A stretch of DNA of 64,000 nt, from contig OY744468.1 of NCBI GenBank assembly GCA_963556145.1, positions 6,448,001-6,512,000 of the forward strand, written 5' to 3'. Positions 22,440 to 33,518 of the stretch are shown here, in pieces. Source of the stretch: Hygrocybe punicea. Taxonomy: Eukaryota; Basidiomycota; Agaricomycetes; Agaricales; Hygrophoraceae. The position numbers and the translations under genes are program-made. The notes under the pieces are model-generated. The model saw only the letters and a list, made by a program, of their open reading frames with translations. It was not told the origin of the DNA and did no database searches. The first letter of the stretch is position 1, and every line of letters begins with the position of its first letter.

Positions 22440-23688
22440 CTCGAGTTCACTATTTCATCTAGGACAATGGTTCAAGTGTGGGAGCTGGCTAAAAGGACGA
22501 TAATTTCTCCCAGCACAGTCTCAGGCGCATGGGACGACACAGGCATGTTTGCTTTTCCTTCCTTCGTTTCACAGCTGAGCTAATGTGTTCAAATTGGAAC
22601 GCGAGAGGCCTGCATTTGCTGTTCACCAAGACACACTGTACTACACCCGAGACAAATACGTCCGCGCATTCGATTTCAACACTGGTTCAGACATTGGTTT
22701 GTTGAGCATGTGCAAGTTTGGAAGCCCATATGTCCCGCCAAGAATGCTGAGCTTCAACCCGGCGGAACGCGCAGTCATCCTCACCATTTTGTCAGATAAT
22801 GGAATAGTTGAGTTGGCTAGTCTCCCGACACAAGTGCAGGGAGAAGTGAAAGATTCTTCTGTGGACAGGAAGAAAGGTAATGGACAGAGTGCTATTTTTG
22901 TTGTGAGAAATAGGTTTGCGGTATTGAATAAAACTACACAAGTTAAGTTTCACTGTGCTTGTGCATAGGTCTTCATCTGACATGCGCACAACAGCTCATT
23001 GAGGTTTGGGACCTTTCAAATTCCGTTGTCAAAACCATCAAATTGCCAGTGCAGACTAATGAGATTTTCTATGGAGGCACTGCCAGTCTCATCTTGAGCT
23101 CCACCTCTTCTGTCATGTTGTATGATATTCAACAACAAAAGACCATTGCAGAAGTAAACAGTCCACCTGTGAAATATGCCATATGGAGTGGGGACGGATT
23201 GTTGGTCACTTTGATGAGCAAGCACAGTATGTCTTGCTTTTCAATCCCTTATCATGGTCTTATTCTGTTTTGGTGTTCTGCTTTCCCTCTTAGCTATTAC
23301 CATTGCAAACAAGAATTTCTCCCAGCATTGCCTCATTCATGAAACCATCCAGATCAAGTCAGGCACATGGGATGACACAGGCGTGTTTATATTTTCCACA
23401 CTCAACCACGTCAAATATTGTCTATCACAAGGGTACGTTAGCATGCTGCCTGGTGTCACGACTGTTCGTAATCTGAATTTGTAATTTAGCGATCATGGTG
23501 TCATCTGTACTCTTGATAACCCCGTCTACTTGACCCAAATCAAAGGCAAAACGATACATTGCCTCGATCGCTCAGCCTACCCCCGTACTATTACCTTTGA
23601 TCCAACGGAATATCGCTTCAAGCTCGCACTGTTGCGTAATAATCATGAGGAGATGCTACATATCATCCGGGCGTCAACCCTTCTTGGC
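22440..23688 (+). pseudogene. coatomer subunit alpha (COPA) fragment, 5' part
   Basis: Starts with a degraded piece of the WD40 region (QVWELAKRT near 22473), then RERPAFAVHQDTLYY, RDKYVRAFDFNTGSDIGLLS and KFGSPYVPPRMLSFNPAERA. After an intron come EVWDLSNSVVKTIKLPVQTN and PPVKYAIWSGDGLLVTLMSK, then SGTWDDTGVFIFSTLNHVKY and DPTEYRFKLALLRNNHEEML. These are the WD40-to-solenoid region of COPI alpha, whose normal role is coat assembly for Golgi-ER vesicles. Introns keep their splice signals. The first WD40 repeats are missing, there is a gap and probable 1-nt loss around 22580, and the coding sequence is broken at Gly codon 23686-23688 by the palindromic element. It lies within a transposon, so it is probably a captured copy rather than the essential host gene. 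Confidence 0.8.
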
Positions 23689-24479
23689 CACTTCAGGCTA
23701 CCCCCAAACCTGAACAACTAGTTACAACTCACCTCTAGTACTGAACCATCTACACGTTGGTAAAAGTACTGGGCAGCCCTGGGACGATACGTTGGGACGT
23801 CCCATTGTCCCTGGTCTGGTGTATGGGATGGCCCATGGGACGACATTTGGTGTTGTGGGATGTCCCATGGGACATGGGACATCCCACACAGAGGGGGTGT
23901 CTGGGGGCATTTGGGACATCCCTTCACTAGCTATTCAATAGAAAACTCAGAGTGATGACAGCATCTAATTATAAATTTCCAGGCCTTGTCATGGCCACTA
24001 TGGGTACCATGGGTGCTATGGCATAGTATAAGATTGTACATACTTATTCTTTTGAGAGTCACAGAGCTGATTGTCCTTCAAGGTCAGTGGCAGGGTGTGA
24101 AGATACAGCAGTTGTTTCCACATATAAAGACAGAAGGAGTGGGACAGGAAAAGTGCTGGAGATGTTGGGTAATGAGATGGGATTGAGGGGGAGGATTGAG
24201 GGTGTGCTTCTAGTAAAAGAATCCCTAGTGCATGTGGCAAGCTGAAGCTTGTAGGGGAGTAAGTGAGCAGAACATGCATGATATACAAAGAAAAGTAGGG
24301 CTACATATGCAGAGGAGGCTGAGCTGAAAATTAAACACGTGTATTATGAAGAGCATTTGATCAGGATATCAGTGGTTATTACATTATTGGCTGTGCATAC
24401 AATGGCTGACTGGGAAGCAGATGCAGAGGATAGATCTGAAATTAGTGTGTGTCTTGAGGACAGTGGACTTGGGTAAGGA

Positions 24480-24950
24480 GACATCTCACAGAGGCTTTAT
24501 TGGGACATCCCACAGGCTTGTCTGGGATGTCCCTGTCAGCTTGCAGCTGAGGCTTTCGGACATCCCTGTCATCTTGTGGGACATCCCACCAAGTCTTTGG
24601 GACATCCCACAGCCTTGTCTGGGACATCCCTGCCAGCTTGTGGGACGTCCCACAGCCTTGTTTGGGACGTCCCTGTCAGCTTGTGGGACGTCCTACCGAG
24701 GCTTTGGGATGTCCCACAGCCTTGTCTGGGACATCCCTGCCAGTTTATGGGACATCCCACAGCCTTGTTTGGGACGTCCCTGTCAGCTTGTGGGACGTCC
24801 CACCGAGGCTTTGGGACGTCCCACAGCCTTGTTTGGTCCGTCCCTGCCAGCTTGTGGGATGTCCCACCGAGGCTTTGGGACATCCCACAGCCTTGTCTGG
24901 GACATCCCTGTCAGCTTTTGGGATGTCCCACAGGCTGGTTGGACTGACTG
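24480..24950. repeat. GGGAYRTCCC palindromic-motif array, left arm
   Basis: About twenty copies of the 10-bp palindrome GGGACATCCC / GGGACGTCCC / GGGATGTCCC, linked by cacagccttgtctg and tgtcagcttgt spacers; more scattered copies lie at 23800-23920. The inverted counterpart is at 28910-29390. Regular palindromic sites near transposon ends often bind the transposase; that role is inferred here. Confidence 0.8.
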
Positions 24951-25329
24951 CTTGCTCAGCATCTGCTAAGTAATCATACCAATAAACCATTATATCATAT
25001 GTTATAACATAATTTTAAATAATTTACAGTTAGCAACTTACTTAAAATAGACATTGCAAATCAAATAATTATTTTGCTTAATTATATACATATCTACATT
25101 ATCAGGAGATGAGGGAGGGAGGTGGTGGTGGTGATGGTGGAGAGAAGAGGAGAGGTGGAAATGACCAGGGGGAATGGAGGGGGTGGGCAAGGGGAGAAGG
25201 GCAGGAGGTGGATGGGAGGTGGGGCTGGCAGGGGGCAGGAGATAGGCAGGGGGAGAAGAGGCAGGAGGAGAGAGGAGAGGGAAACAGGAGGAAATGGGAG
25301 GGAAATGGGGGGGACCTACAAAGTTACAT

Positions 25330-26395
25330 ACCGGGGTTACCCACATGTCCACCCCCCTCCGCATCGCCCGCGTCGCCCGCGTCGCCCCCGTCATCGTCGT
25401 CATTCCCGTGTGGCCCCATTCCCATTCGTGTTGCCGTAGCCCTCCCATTTGCCGTCCCGTCCTCGCCATTTCCATCCTCGCCATCCCCATTGTCGTTGTC
25501 CTCGGTGTTGCGGTCTCCGCTGTCATCATCCCATTCCCTTGTCCTGGCCGTCCTCCATTCCGTTGCCTGTTGTCCCGGTCCCGTTCCCGTCCTCGCTGTC
25601 CTTGTCGTCGTCCTTGTCGTTGTGGTGAACGCGGCCTGGGTAGGCGCGGATTCGATGTGTGAGTTCGTTGTCAATGGGATAAAAACCCAAAACTCTTCTT
25701 GTTTGTGACTATTTACAACAGCCACTACATACAAATAATAGAACAAATAGGGAATATAGTAAAATGAGTGAATACGTACCCAGAGATATAGATGTCTCTA
25801 CATCGTCCCCATCCTCCTTGTCGTCCTTGTCGTCCTCGTCCTTGTCGTCCTCGTCCTCGTTGTCCTCGTTGTCCTCGTCCTCGTTGTCCTCGTTGTCCTC
25901 ATCCTCGTTGTCCTCGTTGTCCTCGTCCTCGTTGTCTCCGTTGTGTCGTCCTTGCTGTCCCAGTCTCCGTTGTCCTCGTTGTCCCATTCCCTCGTCCCGG
26001 TCGTCCTCGTTTCCCTCGTCTGTTGTCCCCGTCCCCGTTCCCGTGCTCACTGTCCTCGTTGTCGTCCTTGTCGTCGTCCCCCTCCCGGTCGTCGTCCTGG
26101 TCCCCATGCCTGCTGCCCTACTCGTCATCCTCGTCATCGTTGCCCCTGCCCGTTGTTGTCTTCCCATTGTCGTGGTTCCCGGTTCCCGTTGTCGTCTTCC
26201 CCTTTCGCGTCGTGGTTGCGTTCGTTCGTTTACCCCGTCATCCTCATTCTCGTCATCCCCGTTCTTGCTGTCGTGGTCGGCCTGGGTTGTCCCTGTTCTG
26301 GGCTGTGTCCTCCCTCCTTGTCGACCGCATCCGCATCTGCCTGTTGGCCTTGTTCGCGTTCGTTTGGCGCGAGGGTGCGGCAAAAAAACCCAAAA
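25330..26395. repeat. TCGTCC/GTCGTC-type simple-repeat tract, left arm
   Basis: Pyrimidine-rich plus strand made of tcgtcc, ttgtcctcg and cccgtcg units, with a clean 12-bp-period section near 25800-25945. The right-arm counterpart (27470-28520) is the reverse complement but differs in unit number and order. Confidence 0.85.
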
Positions 26396-26429
26396 CCGTT
26401 TACTATTAATAATTAGTTAGTAGAATACA

Positions 26430-26896
26430 TGAAAAAGATAAATGGACCACTTACCTGGGGTGCTCTGGCATCCGCACCCGTTGTCACATTGTTGTTGAAA
26501 ATGACAAGTCTTGTTGAACTCGTGCACGAGACTTTCAACCGGAATTTGCTGATGTCCCAAACGGGGTCGAGTTGCCATATAGGGAAGGGTGGCTGGATTT
26601 TCTTATTATTATTACATGTACTACAACACCTCAATGGCCAGGGCAAGACCCTGAAGAGATGTAGGTATGATACACCTACCCCGAGAGGAGTTTGTATATT
26701 TTATTTCATTTTATATGTGGAGATATTCACAATGCATTTTATGCCTCTGCCAAAATTGGACCCTTAAACACCTAACTTTGCGACTACACATCTGAAAAAT
26801 CTAAAATTAATTCTAGGAGTGCTAAGGAAGGTGTACATTGTGTTCCAGACAAGTGCCTGGTAGATGGTGGTGCAGGGAATGTGTTGTAGCCAAAAT
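26430..26896. other. conserved core next to the loop of palindrome A
   Basis: A unique-sequence block (features: ggggtgctctggcatccgc, gaaaatgacaagtc, ggtggctggattttctta, caatggccagggcaagaccc, ttggacccttaaacac) present in both arms of palindrome A. In diverged form it also occurs in both arms of palindrome B (54150-54586 and 54674-55030). This is the only non-repetitive part shared by the two palindromes, so it defines the family. A short possible coding segment (up to 112 codons on plus) is not convincing. Confidence 0.7.
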
Positions 26897-27981
26897 GGAG
26901 TTGGATCTTTGCATTGTGGCTAGACAATCAAAAGTCCATATAAGCACACACAATCATGAATGGAATGTGAGTGACAAGTTCATCATATTTTGGCTACAAC
27001 ACATTCCCTGCACCACCATCTACTAGGCACTTGTCTGGAACACAATGTACACTTTCCTTAGCACTCCTAGAATTAATTTTAGATTTTTCAGACGTGTAGT
27101 CACAAAGTTAGGTGTTTAAGGGTCCAATTTTGGCAGAGGCATAAAATGCATTGTGAATATCTCCACATATAAAATGAAATAAAATATACAAACTCCTCTC
27201 GGGGTAGGTGTATCATACCTACATCTCTTCAGGGTCTTGCCCTGGCCATTGAGGTGTTGTAGTACATGTAATAATAATAAGAAAATCCAGCCACCCTTCC
27301 CTATATGGCAACTCGACCCTGTTTGGGACATTGGCAATTTCCGGTTGAAAGTCTCGTACGCATGTTCAACAAGACTTGTCGTTTTCAACAACGACGCGAC
27401 AACGGGTGTGGATGCCAGAGCACCCCAGGTAAGTATTCTATTCATCTTTTTCATTTATTCTACTAACTACTTAAACACTTTTAGGTTTTTTTGCCGCACC
27501 CTCGGGCCAAACGAACGCGAATGCGGCAACAGCAAGCAGACGTGCATGCACGCAACAAGGAGACAACAGGGACAACCTGGGACGACGGGAATGACGACGA
27601 CGGGGTAAACGAATGAAAGCGGCCGTGGCAACAAGAATGGGGACGATGGGAATGGTAAACGAACAAACGCGATGACGGCGCGAAAGGGGAAGACGACGAC
27701 AACGGGAACGAGAACCACGACAACGGGAAGACGACGACGAGCAGAGCCAACGAAGACGAGGACAGCGGGCACGGGCACGAGGATGGGAACGACGGACGAC
27801 GGAAACGAGGACGACCGGGACTGGGGAACGGGACGACGAGGACCACAGAGCCAAGGACGACGGCAACAGGGACGAGGAGGATGGAAACGGCGAGGATGGG
27901 ACCACAAACAGTACCGCCAGGACAACACGAACGGATCAGGGCCACGCAGTAATGACAACGACAACGACGTCGGGGACGGGG

Positions 27982-28022
<41 letters not shown>

Positions 28023-28909
28023 CGGGACTGGGACCACAACAACGGCAATGACGGCAACGGGGATGACGAGGATGGGGACGATGGGGACGGTGAGGACGAT
28101 GAGGACGACGAGGACGGCGAGGACGGCGAGGACGGCGAGGATGGCGGGGACGGGGACGGGGACGGTGACAAAAACGATGGGGACAAGGGCGACGGGGACG
28201 GGGACGGGGACAAGGATGAGGACGGGGACGATGAGGACGACGACAAGGTCAGCGAGGACGGGAACGGGGACCAGGACAACAGGCAACGGAACTGAGGATG
28301 GCCGGGACAGGGGAATGGGATGATGACAGCGGAGACCGCGACAATGAGGACGACGACAATGGGGATGGCGAGGATGGAAATGGCGAGGACGGGACGGCAA
28401 ATGGGAGGGCTACGGCAACACGAATGGGAATGGGGCCACACGGGAATGACGACGATGACGGGGGCGACGCGGGCGACGCGGGCGATGCGGAGGGGGGTGG
28501 ACATGTGGGTAACCCCGGTATGTAACTTTGTAGGTCCCCCCCATTTCCCTCCCATTTCCTCCTGTTTCCCTCTCCTCTCTCCTCCTGCCTCTTCTCCCCC
28601 TGCCTATCTCCTGCCCCCTGCCAGCCCCACCTCCCATCCACCTCCTGCCCTTCTCCCCTTGCCCACCCCCTCCATTCCCCCTGGTCATTTCCACCTCTCC
28701 TCTTCTCTCCACCATCACCACCACCACCTCCCTCCCTCATCTCCTGATAATGTAGATATGTATATAATTAAGCAAAATAATTATTTGATTTGCAATGTCT
28801 ATTTTAAGTAAGTTGCTAACTGTAAATTATTTAAAATTATGTTATAACATATGATATAATGGTTTATTGGTATGATTACTTAGCAGATGCTGAGCAAGCA
28901 GTCAGTCCA

Positions 28910-29390
28910 ACCAGCCTGTGGGACATCCCAAAAGCTGACAGGGATGTCCCAGACAAGGCTGTGGGATGTCCCAAAGCCTCGGTGGGACATCCCACAAGCT
29001 GGCAGGGACGGACCAAACAAGGCTGTGGGACGTCCCAAAGCCTCGGTGGGACGTCCCACAAGCTGACAGGGACGTCCCAAACAAGGCTGTGGGATGTCCC
29101 ATAAACTGGCAGGGATGTCCCAGACAAGGCTGTGGGACATCCCAAAGCCTCGGTAGGACGTCCCACAAGCTGACAGGGACGTCCCAAACAAGGCTGTGGG
29201 ACGTCCCACAAGCTGGCAGGGATGTCCCAGACAAGGCTGTGGGATGTCCCAAAGACTTGGTGGGATGTCCCACAAGATGACAGGGATGTCCGAAAGCCTC
29301 AGCTGCAAGCTGACAGGGACATCCCAGACAAGCCTGTGGGATGTCCCAATAAAGCCTCTGTGAGATGTCTCCTTACCCAAGTCCACTGTC
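28910..29390. repeat. GGGAYRTCCC palindromic-motif array, right arm
   Basis: Inverted counterpart of the array at 24480-24950, with the same order of motif variants and spacers. Confidence 0.8.
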
Positions 29391-30150
29391 CTCAAGACAC
29401 ACACTAATTTCAGATCTATCCTCTGCATCTGCTTCCCAGTCAGCCATTGTATGCACAGCCAATAATGTAATAACCACTGATATCCTGATCAAATGCTCTT
29501 CATAATACACGTGTTTAATTTTCAGCTCAGCCTCCTCTGCATATGTAGCCCTACTTTTCTTTGTATATCATGCATGTTCTGCTCACTTACTCCCCTACAA
29601 GCTTCAGCTTGCCACATGCACTAGGGATTCTTTTACTAGAAGCACACCCTCAATCCTCCCCCTCAATCCCATCTCATTACCCAACATCTCCAGCACTTTT
29701 CCTGTCCCACTCCTTCTGTCTTTATATGTGGAAACAACTGCTGTATCTTCACACCCTGCCACTGACCTTGAAGGACAATCAGCTCTGTGACTCTCAAAAG
29801 AATAAGTATGTACAATCTTATACTATGCCATAGCACCCATGGTACCCATAGTGGCCACGACAAGGCCTGGAAATTCATAATTAGATGCTGTCATCACTCT
29901 GAGTTTTCTATTGAATAGCTAGTGAAGGAATGTCCCAAATGCCCCCAGACACCCTACAACACCAAATGTCGTCCCATGGGCCATCCCATACACCGGACCA
30001 GGGACAATGGGACGTCCCAACGTATCGTCCCAGGGACAATGGTTTCGTCCCAGGGCTGCCCAGTACTTTTACCAACGTGTAGATGGTTCAGTACTAGAGG
30101 TGAGTTGTAACTAGTTGTTCAGGTTTGGGGGTAGCCTGAAGTGTCTTGGC

Positions 30151-30547
30151 CAGAGTATAATTGCTTACTTGCAGCACAAAGGATTCCCGGAGGCGAGGAA
30201 TATCTGCGAGATTGATTTGACTCTGGTGGCAGATTGCCCTGCATTTCATCTAAGATAACAACACACAGTTTGATCTTGCCATCGAGTGTGCCCTGACAAA
30301 TGGCAAGTTGGAAGTGGGTCTGGATGTTCCACATATCAACGGCATCGATGTTACTGGTACTGGAGCATCTTCGGCTTTGGATGCCTGTGCCAAGGAGGAA
30401 GAAGTACACGACGGCATTGATCCAGAAGAAGGTAGATGGGAACTTGACGCTGATGTGGGGGTTGCCCACCAAAATGTAGTCGAGCAAGGTAGCAAGATGG
30501 GGCTCCTCAGTACACCTACGTTCGACATCCATTTCATAGACATTTGA
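30151..30547 (+). pseudogene. coatomer subunit alpha (COPA) fragment, 3' part
   Basis: Immediately after the right target duplication the COPA frame resumes (QSIIAYLQHKGFPE). A GC-AG intron (30186-30228, donor gcgagg) leads to IALHFI. Then comes a TAA where COPA family members have Gln, followed by DNNTQFDLAIECA. Further on, EEGRWELDADVG near 30430 resembles a later COPA segment, suggesting an internal deletion. The stop and deletions confirm a pseudogene. Confidence 0.7.
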
Positions 30548-30721
30548 ATCACAATTTATAAACCTTCTCATGCTTCATATAGGTCACCGCAAAGCTTTCT
30601 GCCAAACTAAATAGGGGACCATGGACTAGAGATAGACTCTGACAAATACACTAGAAGTGTGCGCAATGTTCCATAGCTAAACTGAAAATACAGGCACGTT
30701 CTCAGGCAATTTTCCCCCCAT

Positions 30722-32914
30722 ATGATCCAGTTGCCAGAGCCTATGGGACAAGGAGCAGTAAAAGCACGACAGCAGGTGGCAAAGGCCAAACGCCAGGCCG
30801 ATGCTGCTCTCAAAGGTGCAATTGGATGCATTGCCTCTCCCTAAACGACGCTGATTTATTGCTACAGTCAAAACAGGTGGAAAAGACCATAGCAATGCTA
30901 CAGAACTCACTGGACTTGCTCCTCCCATCCCTGTCCGTCCAAGCAGCCATGCTTCAGCTGTATCTAATCCCCGTTCTTCGAGGAGTATGAAGTTGGTATC
31001 AACAAAGTCCTCTGGAGATCATGAAGTTACCACTAAACAACCTGTCCGCCAATCTGCAAAAGCTGTCAAGGCACTGTTGAGGGAGATTCAGGCAAGTGAG
31101 ATCAAAGAGGAAGAGGACAATGGACCTGGATTGGAAGAGTCTCAAGATGAACCAGGATATGCTGATGCGGATAAGGATGATCAAGACGAAGACGACTATG
31201 AGGAAATTGGCGACAAGGAGAACTTGGACTTGGAGGAATCTGACGAAGCAAAGCCAGCTGCAAAGGCAAACCCAGTGGCCGAAAAGGGCAAGAAAGCCTT
31301 GCCGACTGTCACGGCAGATGAGATTAGCAGCGAGTCATTTGATGAAGATGGTATGCATTTCCAACCACACTTGGGGCCTCATCTCATTCTTTCACACCAG
31401 TGAGGACAGCTGTGAAGGCAAAATTAACTGCGAAGGTGAAATCAACTGTGACAGGTGAAATCAACTGCAATGGCAAAATCAACTGTGAAGGCAAAATCAA
31501 CTGCGAAGGCAAATCCGACAACCAAAAAGGACAAGACGATCGCAGTGGATGAGATTAGCAGTGAGGAGTTGTCTGATGAAGACGGTATGCTTTGTTCTGA
31601 CCATACTCAGGCCTCATCTCATGCCATTTCCTTCACAGTCGCTTTCACATTTACTATGGAAGTGCTTAGTGCCTTGAAACAGTCCCGCAATATTGATGTC
31701 ATCTCATCATCGATCCCACTCTATTCTCTCCAACAGAAGATAGCAAGTTCTTTGAACATCTATCCTGAATCCTTACAAGCACAATATCGCTTTAGTACCG
31801 ATTCAAAGGACTCTCTCTCTTGCGATCTTTTAACTCACGGCCACTTCAACACACTTCTCCGACTTCTCCGCAAATGATCCGTTCCAGCCAAGTTGGCCAA
31901 TGGTCGGCGTTCGACTTGGAAGATGAAAGCATTTACATTGCAAGTCTCTAACAAAGGTGATTCCCCCTATGTGGGGTCCACGGATACAAAGGTATGTATA
32001 ATTCTGTTGGATTCCTATCACGTTGAGTTAAATATTTTTCGCAGGGCGGTGGGTCTGTGAAGTCCAAAGCAGCTGCTGCTCTCAAAGAGCAGGTGAAGAC
32101 TGCAGCGGATACTTTCCATGAACAACGCATTACGGCCTGCCTCGCCATTACAGAGTACTGGACCTGTGAGATACACAGTCTACCCAACAAGGCATCGTTG
32201 TGCTTCAAGAATCCGTCAACAGGCTTATGTCATCCAATCATGGAGAATAATCTGAACCTTTGGGCAGCGCTTCATGTATGTATTTTTCTATTCATATCTA
32301 TGATGCTAATTTTTTGCCAGGTCAAGGATCCTCATGCCAATCCTATCAATGAGAAGCCGGCTGAGGTAAATGTGCTGGGAAATACTGCACGAGGATGACT
32401 GGCAGCTAAACCGTCTGCAAATCCCAATGACCAAGTCACATTCCCTTACGGCTGCTATCCGCCACCATTGATGTCGCCGGCAATGTATTATTCATCTATG
32501 GTAGCTCCTCAGATGCTGGCAGGATTTTTCCCGCCAGCTCCTGGATTCACTGTATCGCCATCAGGTTTTTTGCCACCTCTGGGACCACCCACGGTTCCTC
32601 CTCCTGTTCTTTTGCAACCATTGAATTATCCCCTCATCTCTGAGTGGATTGAATATTGCGACCGACATCCCAATCATGTTGGTGGCAATCTCAGTTCTGT
32701 CATTCCAAAATTCCAGGACCAAGGCTTCCGCTACATAAATCAACTCACTGGCAGTCGTGTCACCATCGAAAAGCTCTCAGACTGGCTCTCCGTTGGCCCT
32801 GGGACAGCTGATTTAATCATCAGCTATGCAGAGGAGGATTGTAAACTGATCGCAACAAGTACTTTCAGGATGGAATTGCCGCGTGGGTTGGTTGCGGCAG
32901 CAGAGGAAATTTAG
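30722..32914 (+). CDS. basidiomycete protein with PB1-like, Cys/His and SAM-like regions (transposon cargo)
   Basis: Plus-strand multi-exon gene starting MIQLPEPMGQGAVKARQQVA at 30722. The second exon region is acidic and Lys-rich (KALLREIQASEIKEEEDNGP) with tandem ADEISSESFDEDG / VDEISSEELSDEDG motifs in successive exons. A PB1/ubiquitin-like segment follows (SALKQSRNIDVISSSIPLYS, LNIYPESLQAQYRFS). Next is a Cys/His segment (TEYWTCEIHSLPNKASLCF ... GLCHPIMENNLNLWAALHV). The last exon (32468-32914) has a Pro-rich part and a SAM-like helical end (YPLISEWIEYCDRHPNHVGG, RVTIEKLSDWLSVGPGTADL). Proteins of this layout are common, uncharacterised and often repeat-associated in agaricomycetes. Two short direct repeats (gtgaaatcaactg type) occur near 31430-31510. 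No function is assigned; one or two splice junctions are uncertain. Confidence 0.6.
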
Positions 32915-33202
32915 TCTCGCTATCAATGGTCTTAGCCTCCCCCTTCACATATTCATGTATTGAGTGTTCTTTATTGTCCGAAGGTGTTTCAACACACCTG
33001 ATTCTCTTCTCGACGGTTTGATGTGTTCAACACGCTTTTTTTATTATGCTACACTAATACATTCCACTGGTGATAAAAAATTGAGTTCTGAGACCAAGGC
33101 TGAATGAATGTACATTGTAATACTAGATAATGGAATGTATATGCTACCTATGACATCCATTTATGATGCTGGGCAATGTCAAAGTTTGTAATACCAACTG
33201 AA

Positions 33203-33518
33203 ATGATGCCGGTCAGAAAATGATGCTTCGGAGAGGTATAATGAGCCTTGAATGCTATGAGCACCAAGATAGTGAAGCATGGAACAGATTCTCACCAGTT
33301 TCCAATGGCTAGGATGATGCTTGCTCATCATAGAACTGCTGCACGATGCTGCGAAAAAGTTGATTTATAAAAAAAGCGAATTAGTGTCTGGAAAGTGGCT
33401 TACACCGAGACAATGACTGTAGAAGCCCATATTTTCAACCGCTAGTCAATAGGATGTGATTTGAGTGAGATATGGCAATTGCATTCTGCGCGAGTAAAAT
33501 GAAGTGTTTTGGTCACGG
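33203..33518 (-). repeat. right terminal inverted repeat of the 16-kb transposon (inner part)
   Basis: Inverted copy of 20545-20872. Its outermost 28 bp were displaced to 36586-36613 by the LTR element inserted at 33519. Confidence 0.85.

Larger units (their letters stand above)
23689..30143. mobile_element. 6.45-kb giant palindromic element (family A) inserted in the COPA fragment
   Basis: Two arms of about 3.2 kb (23689-26896 and 26987-30143) are inverted copies around a 90-bp loop. Termini read CACTTCAGGCTACCCCCAAA. The flanking TCTTGGC (23682-23688 and 30144-30150) is a 7-bp target duplication; removal with one copy rejoins the COPA frame exactly. Each arm runs from the outside inwards: terminal repeat; a block rich in GGGAYRTCCC motifs; AT-rich DNA; a purine/pyrimidine-biased block; a GC-rich gacgacggg-type simple repeat; and a conserved core near the loop. 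The arms differ by substitutions and by simple-repeat length, which argues against an assembly fold. No transposase was found. The long open frames are by-products of the biased repeats. Confidence 0.85.

Noticed and set aside
27467..28555. 362-codon minus-strand open frame
   Set aside because: It translates a biased gacgacggg repeat and adjoining purine-rich block of palindrome A; composition is Ser/Pro/Val only, with equally long frames on both strands.
23689..30143. Assembly artefact producing a false palindrome
   Set aside because: Arms differ by substitutions and repeat length, the loop is unique, and a target duplication restores the COPA reading frame.
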